Source of the DNA: an uncultured Solirubrobacterales bacterium
Lineage (GTDB): Bacteria; Actinomycetota; Thermoleophilia; Solirubrobacterales; 70-9
DNA: 64,000 nucleotides
Assembly: GCA_903933815.1 (NCBI GenBank)
Contig: CAIZLN010000057.1
Span: 18,596-82,595 of the forward strand
Direction: 5' to 3'
The notes beneath the pieces were generated by a model that was not told the DNA's origin, made no database searches, and worked only from the letters and a program-made list of their open reading frames with translations. The translations under genes were made by a program, and so were the position numbers. Within the stretch, counting starts at the first letter, position 1, and every line of letters starts with the position of its first letter. This document shows, piece after piece, positions 60,584 through 64,000 of this stretch.

Positions 60584-61225
60584 ATGCCAGAAACCCGCAG
60601 CAACAAGCGAAAGTTACTGACCTTCACGACTCTGCTCGGGACGCTTTTGCTTGCCTTTCTCATGCCGTCATCGGCCGGGGCACTGACTCTTCCCCCACCG
60701 GCATTCAAGCCGCCTGACATCTCCGGCGTCGTCGAGTTGGCCGAGGCAGAGCTTTCGAAGCGGGTCAGCGAAAACCGGAGCAACAACGTGCCGCGCTACA
60801 GGAACGGCCGGGGGAGGATCGCCCCGTTCAGCATCGGCGATCAGTGGTGCGCCGCATTCGCAACCTGGGTGTGGCAGCGAAACGGGTTTGATGCTTACCT
60901 GGGGGCCAAGTACCTGCGCCGTTCCCATGACGGCACCTCAGTTGCGGTTCAGGTCAAGGATCTTGCCCAGTGGGCTAGGCGCAAAGGCCACTTCTCCTTT
61001 GCTGCGATGCCGGGCTTTCTGGTGCTTTACGGGCCTCATCACATCGGCATAGTCAGCGGCGTCGATCGTAAGGGTCGGGCGGTGGTCTCGATCGAGGGCA
61101 ACAAGAGCGACAAGGTCAGCGCCGTGACGATCGAGATGAAGGATGTGACCGGCTACATCAGCCCGTTCCGGATTTTCCCCGCGATGGCCGTGAGCCGAAG
61201 CTCCCCCCGCGCCGACATCGGCTGA
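60584..61225 (+). CDS. Secreted CHAP-domain (NlpC/P60-like) hydrolase
   Basis: 213 residues from the ATG at 60584. A signal peptide ends at about residue 33 (SSAGALTLPPP). The CHAP cysteine peptidase/amidase domain has catalytic Cys in GDQWCAAFATWVWQRNG and His in GPHHIGIVSGVDRKG, followed by VVSIEGNKSDKVSAV with the third polar residue. Such domains cut peptidoglycan peptides, so it is a likely wall-remodelling enzyme. The C-terminal tail after residue 195 is short. The open frame before the ATG overlaps DUF429 and is not part of this protein. Confidence 0.88.
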   Translation: MPETRSNKRKLLTFTTLLGTLLLAFLMPSSAGALTLPPPAFKPPDISGVVELAEAELSKRVSENRSNNVPRYRNGRGRIAPFSIGDQWCAAFATWVWQRNGFDAYLGAKYLRRSHDGTSVAVQVKDLAQWARRKGHFSFAAMPGFLVLYGPHHIGIVSGVDRKGRAVVSIEGNKSDKVSAVTIEMKDVTGYISPFRIFPAMAVSRSSPRADIG

Positions 61226-61460
61226 CGCTTCGTCTTTCGCCTGCCCTTGCCTGGGCCTTCGCCCTCTTCGCCCTCCCGGGAACCTTTGGGGTCGCGCCTC
61301 TCGGGTGGCGGTGGCTCGGGACAGATCCCGATCGCCAGACAGTTGACCTCGCCAGGCTTCGGATCCGAATTGCTTGACAAGTCGTCTGACATGTTCGATG
61401 CTCTTTGTGACTACAACAGATCGCAACGGAATGCGATTGATTTCCACGGAAGGAAGAAGA

Positions 61461-61964
61461 ATGAGGCAGGCAGGCACCAAGTTTGAATCGGGTGATCCGG
61501 CGAGCGGCCGGATATGTCTTGAGCAGGCATCCGCCGAGGTTGGAATCTCGATATCGAGGAAAAAGGGAAAGCAGGAGTTCGTCAGAAAGGACTTCGCTAA
61601 CGGTAACCGGATCGAGATTCGCCGCCTCTACCTTTTCGATGATCGAGGGCTGGAGCTTGCTTTGTTCGACAGTAAGGACCGCCGACCTTTCATGACTGCG
61701 CAGGCTTTCACAGGGCACCGGTTCAGGTATGTCCTGGACTGGTTCACCTACCTTGGCAACCGCCCCGAGACGATGCGCTCGGAGATACGGCTGAATCAAG
61801 CCGTTGAAGAATTCGCTGACAGGTCCGACCATCGGCATCATCGGAGGCAAACTCCTCCGCGGCGAAGGACTCTCTGGCCCTGGTCCACCCCCAAGAACAC
61901 AGGGGCACGGCATGAAGATCACCAGCAGGATCACCTGACCCGGAATCTGAACGACGGGGGCTGA
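61461..61964 (+). CDS. Hypothetical protein, family not recognised
   Basis: About 167 codons from the ATG at 61461, preceded by GGAAGGAAGAAGA. The first 115 residues have an ordered pattern of helices and strands (VGISISRKKGKQEFVRKDFANG, RIEIRRLYLFDDRGLELALFD, FTGHRFRYVLDWFTYLGNRP) and look like a real soluble protein. The last 45 are His/Arg/Pro-rich and of low order (HRHHRRQTPPRRRTL), which suggests a frame change or read-through past the true end. No family recognised. Base use here is slightly less GC-biased than in the neighbours. The flanks 61226-61460 and 61965-62046 show no other gene. Confidence 0.45.
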   Translation: MRQAGTKFESGDPASGRICLEQASAEVGISISRKKGKQEFVRKDFANGNRIEIRRLYLFDDRGLELALFDSKDRRPFMTAQAFTGHRFRYVLDWFTYLGNRPETMRSEIRLNQAVEEFADRSDHRHHRRQTPPRRRTLWPWSTPKNTGARHEDHQQDHLTRNLNDGG

Positions 61965-62046
61965 GCCCGAGAAGACCGGCCGCCGGGGCCGGTATAAATC
62001 TGGCCAGCTCAACGGGCGAAGCCAGCCTGCGGATAGATTGCCCTCC

Positions 62047-62601
62047 GTGCACCTTCCCAAACGAAAGAACATCGCAGACATCTCGAGCGCCTACCGCTCA
62101 AGTCCTCCCTACGTGGTGATTGCCTCCACCTTGACCATGGCGATCATTGGTGCCTTGGCGGTCTGGCGCAGTGAGCCCTTCATCTTTCCCCCGCTCGGCC
62201 CGACCATGTTCTTGCTGTTTGCGTTTCCCCTGGCGCAGGAGGCCAATCCCAGAAACGCAATCGGCGCTCATGTGGTCGGCCTGCTCGCGGGGATCATTGC
62301 TCTGGCGGTGTTTGGGCTGGTCAATGTTCCCACCGACACCACAGACCTTGACTGGAACAGGCTCGGAGCAATCCTCTTCGGGCTTGCTCTGGCGATCGCT
62401 GTGCTGATGGGCCTTCGGATCCTCCACATACCCGGGGTGGCGACGGCCCTGGTGGTCGCGATGGGACTTCTCTCCGAACCGGTTGACTGGGCCTTCATGT
62501 TCGTCGGGGCGGTCGCCGTGGTTGTAATTGCCGTAGCCATGAACCGGCTCGTCGGAATCCCTCACCCGATCTGGCGGAACCCACCCGACCCCGGGGATTG
62601 A
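62047..62601 (+). CDS. HPP family integral membrane protein
   Basis: 184 residues from a GTG (VHLPKRKNIADI). Four to five membrane segments carry the family pattern FIFPPLGPTMFLLFAFPLA, NPRNAIGAHVVGLLAGII and HIPGVATALVVAMGLL. The last is usually HPPA and here reads HIPG. HPP proteins are linked to nitrite transport in cyanobacteria and plastids, but this version is standalone. A TTG nine bases upstream is an alternative start. No nitrite genes are adjacent. Confidence 0.8.
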   Translation: MHLPKRKNIADISSAYRSSPPYVVIASTLTMAIIGALAVWRSEPFIFPPLGPTMFLLFAFPLAQEANPRNAIGAHVVGLLAGIIALAVFGLVNVPTDTTDLDWNRLGAILFGLALAIAVLMGLRILHIPGVATALVVAMGLLSEPVDWAFMFVGAVAVVVIAVAMNRLVGIPHPIWRNPPDPGD

Positions 62602-62745
62602 GGGTTGTCAACCATCCAGCTCACGCGTGTCAGGCGAGCGCTCTCCTGCCGAGCCGGACGCCCCCGGTTGGCCCGCACCATCGAAAACGCCGCAACGGCA
62701 GTTCCCGGGGTCCTGTCATGGTGCGGCTTGACCGCCCCCGAATAG

Positions 62746-63969
62746 ACTGGAACGATCACGGCGATCGCGGACAGTCGAGAAGAAGATGTCGCCGGGGAAG
62801 AACATGAAGAGGCGACCACCAGGGTAAGCCCGAACGAACTCTTCTACGACCTCGTATTCGCAGGTGCGATCCTCGGTCTGAGTATCAGTCTCGGCCGGAA
62901 CGATTCCTGGGAAGGCCTGGGGGTCACCGCTGCGGCGTTCCTCCTGGCCTGGTGGATCTGGCAGGAGACGATGCTGTTCGCCAACCGATTCGGCGACCCT
63001 TTGAGGCCGCTCAGGTCTGACGACCGGCCGGGTGCGGCCAGAGTCGTGCTCCTGATTCGGATGGTCTGCTTCATTCAGATGGCAACGGTTGTGGTTCTAG
63101 CCCTTGACGAGCCCGGCGAACTCGGTGCCGAGGGTCTCGACTCGGGCTTTGCCTGGGCATCGGCCGTCGCTCTCATCACCCTGGCCACCCTGAGGGAGCT
63201 GGGCCTGAAGCTGAAGCCTGCCATGGCTTCTTACGTGGCAGCCCGGCGGCCGTGGGAGATTGCGGCGATCGCATTCTTCTTGGCATCGGCCCTGATGCCC
63301 GGCCCGGGCGTGGCCGAGATCCTCTGGTTCGGCGGCCTGATGCTGGTCGTCGTCCCGGGGTTCTTCCTCGCCCGGAGAGGGGGGGTTGGAGTCGAGAGCC
63401 TCCGCAAGGCAGAGCACATCTCGGAGCGGCTGATGCTGTTCGTGCTGATCATCAGCGGTGACATCTTCCTCAAGATCATCGTCTACTGGAACACCGATCT
63501 GGCCGGCGAGCAGTTCTCAGTCGTCCAGCTGGTTCTGGTCAGCTCAATCATCTTCTCCTTCTTCCGGCTCTACATGCAATCGGTCCGGCCAGAGGGGATG
63601 CCGTTCTCGCCCAAGGGTCTCGCCTGGTGGCTGCTGCTGCATCTGGTCCTCTGTTTTTCGATTCTGGTCGCGGCCGGAGGGATGGTCGAGTACGTGGCGC
63701 CAAAGGAAGGAGTCACCGCCTGGAGCCTGATGACCGCGGGCCTCGGTCTCGCCCTGGCGATCGCCTGTCTGGCCGCTCTGGCGCTTGTGAGTGGCAGCCG
63801 GGCACGAACCGCCGGGCCAAGGTTCCTGGGCCTTCTTGCCGCATCGGCCGTTCTGGTGACGATTTCGGTGACCTACCTGAGCCCCGAGGACTGGAGGATC
63901 GGGATGATGTCTCTGGCCGCGTTGATGTTTGGCTTCGCAATCACCTCCTCCTGGCGAAACCGCGTTTAG
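62746..63969 (+). CDS. Low temperature requirement protein A (LtrA) family membrane protein, start codon unclear
   Basis: The frame is open from 62746 to the stop at 63967. It reads TTRVSPNELFYDLVFAGAILGLS, then WEGLGVTAAAFLLAWWIWQE, then FANRFGD, and about ten membrane helices follow (RRPWEIAAIAFFLASALMPG, AEHISERLMLFVLIISGDIF, the LtrA signature). Family N-termini begin close to the xVxxxELFxDLVF motif, so the coding part is complete, yet no ATG, GTG or TTG in this frame precedes it; the first ATG, 62971, falls inside a helix. Either a rare start (for example ATC) is used, or bases are missing upstream. Role unknown; the family was named from Listeria growth at low temperature. Confidence 0.75.
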   Translation, partial: TGTITAIADSREEDVAGEEHEEATTRVSPNELFYDLVFAGAILGLSISLGRNDSWEGLGVTAAAFLLAWWIWQETMLFANRFGDPLRPLRSDDRPGAARVVLLIRMVCFIQMATVVVLALDEPGELGAEGLDSGFAWASAVALITLATLRELGLKLKPAMASYVAARRPWEIAAIAFFLASALMPGPGVAEILWFGGLMLVVVPGFFLARRGGVGVESLRKAEHISERLMLFVLIISGDIFLKIIVYWNTDLAGEQFSVVQLVLVSSIIFSFFRLYMQSVRPEGMPFSPKGLAWWLLLHLVLCFSILVAAGGMVEYVAPKEGVTAWSLMTAGLGLALAIACLAALALVSGSRARTAGPRFLGLLAASAVLVTISVTYLSPEDWRIGMMSLAALMFGFAITSSWRNRV

Positions 63970-64000
63970 ATCGACGTCTGAGAAAGACGGTCCGGGCCCG

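Noticed and set aside
61158..62081. Minus-strand ORF of 307 codons between CHAP and HPP genes
   Set aside because: Cys/Ser/Arg-rich, overlaps the certain CHAP gene, and has no domain-like pattern; the plus-strand frame at 61461 is more protein-like.

Overview
The window looks like a chromosomal segment of a high-GC, Gram-positive-type bacterium. Actinomycetota is likely, and Thermoleophilia/Solirubrobacterales-like is my best guess from the gene families; that placement is an inference. The signs are high GC throughout, many GTG and TTG starts, 4-base TTGA stop/start overlaps, a heliorhodopsin, TrpB2, a GndA-type 6-phosphogluconate dehydrogenase, WS/DGAT sequence, and many secreted proteins with Ala-rich signal peptides. 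I saw no phage, IS element, CRISPR array or rRNA.

Layout. 1-6.8 kb: a secreted esterase cut by the window edge, DUF427, three SRPBCC proteins, an orphan branched-chain-amino-acid-type binding lipoprotein, L-lactate dehydrogenase and a PlsC acyltransferase. 6.8-17.9 kb: the most interesting block. Two paralogous secreted proteins (6812-8590 and 12464-14200) carry what looks like a PHM/SURNod19-type two-copper site fused to a C-terminal type-1 copper (cupredoxin) domain. Between them lie a sulfur-relay remnant (a chimeric WS/DGAT::SQR ORF, a TusE/DsrC-like protein, a DsrE-like protein), an SCP2-alpha/beta-hydrolase fusion and a stand-alone cupredoxin. The second copper protein abuts a heliorhodopsin, which abuts an iron-sulfur bacterial photolyase, and TrpB2 follows. 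Together these form a candidate light/UV/copper-redox operon. 17.9-25 kb: alcohol dehydrogenase and universal stress protein remnants, a ferric-reductase-like cytochrome b with ApbE, a two-component system with a hyperacidic sensor loop, purK-purE, and a broken enoyl-ACP reductase.

25-38.7 kb: saccharopine-dehydrogenase-like reductase, a large secreted hydrolase, EttA, an MFS exporter, haloalkane dehalogenase, membrane proteins, a DUF4239 remnant, a GST-type reductase, a CoA transferase and RlmN. 38.7-45 kb: pyrophosphatase, then the oxidative pentose phosphate genes (zwf divergent from gnd-pgl), running into a K+ channel and a cation/proton antiporter. 45-64 kb: a large membrane glycosyltransferase-like protein, an MBL hydrolase, USP, subtilase, TadA, two tRNA-Ser genes, a secreted HNH/excalibur nuclease, rpsD, YqgE, PdxH, a CocE hydrolase, DUF429, a CHAP protein, HPP and LtrA membrane proteins.

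A second theme is that several genes (WS/DGAT::SQR, ADH, USP, FabI, DUF4239, possibly the LtrA 5' end) lack internal or 5' segments while their neighbours are intact. This could be real gene decay by short-repeat deletion or an assembly/consensus artefact. Read mapping would decide. All family assignments come from reading the sequence and from memory of the families; no database search was run.
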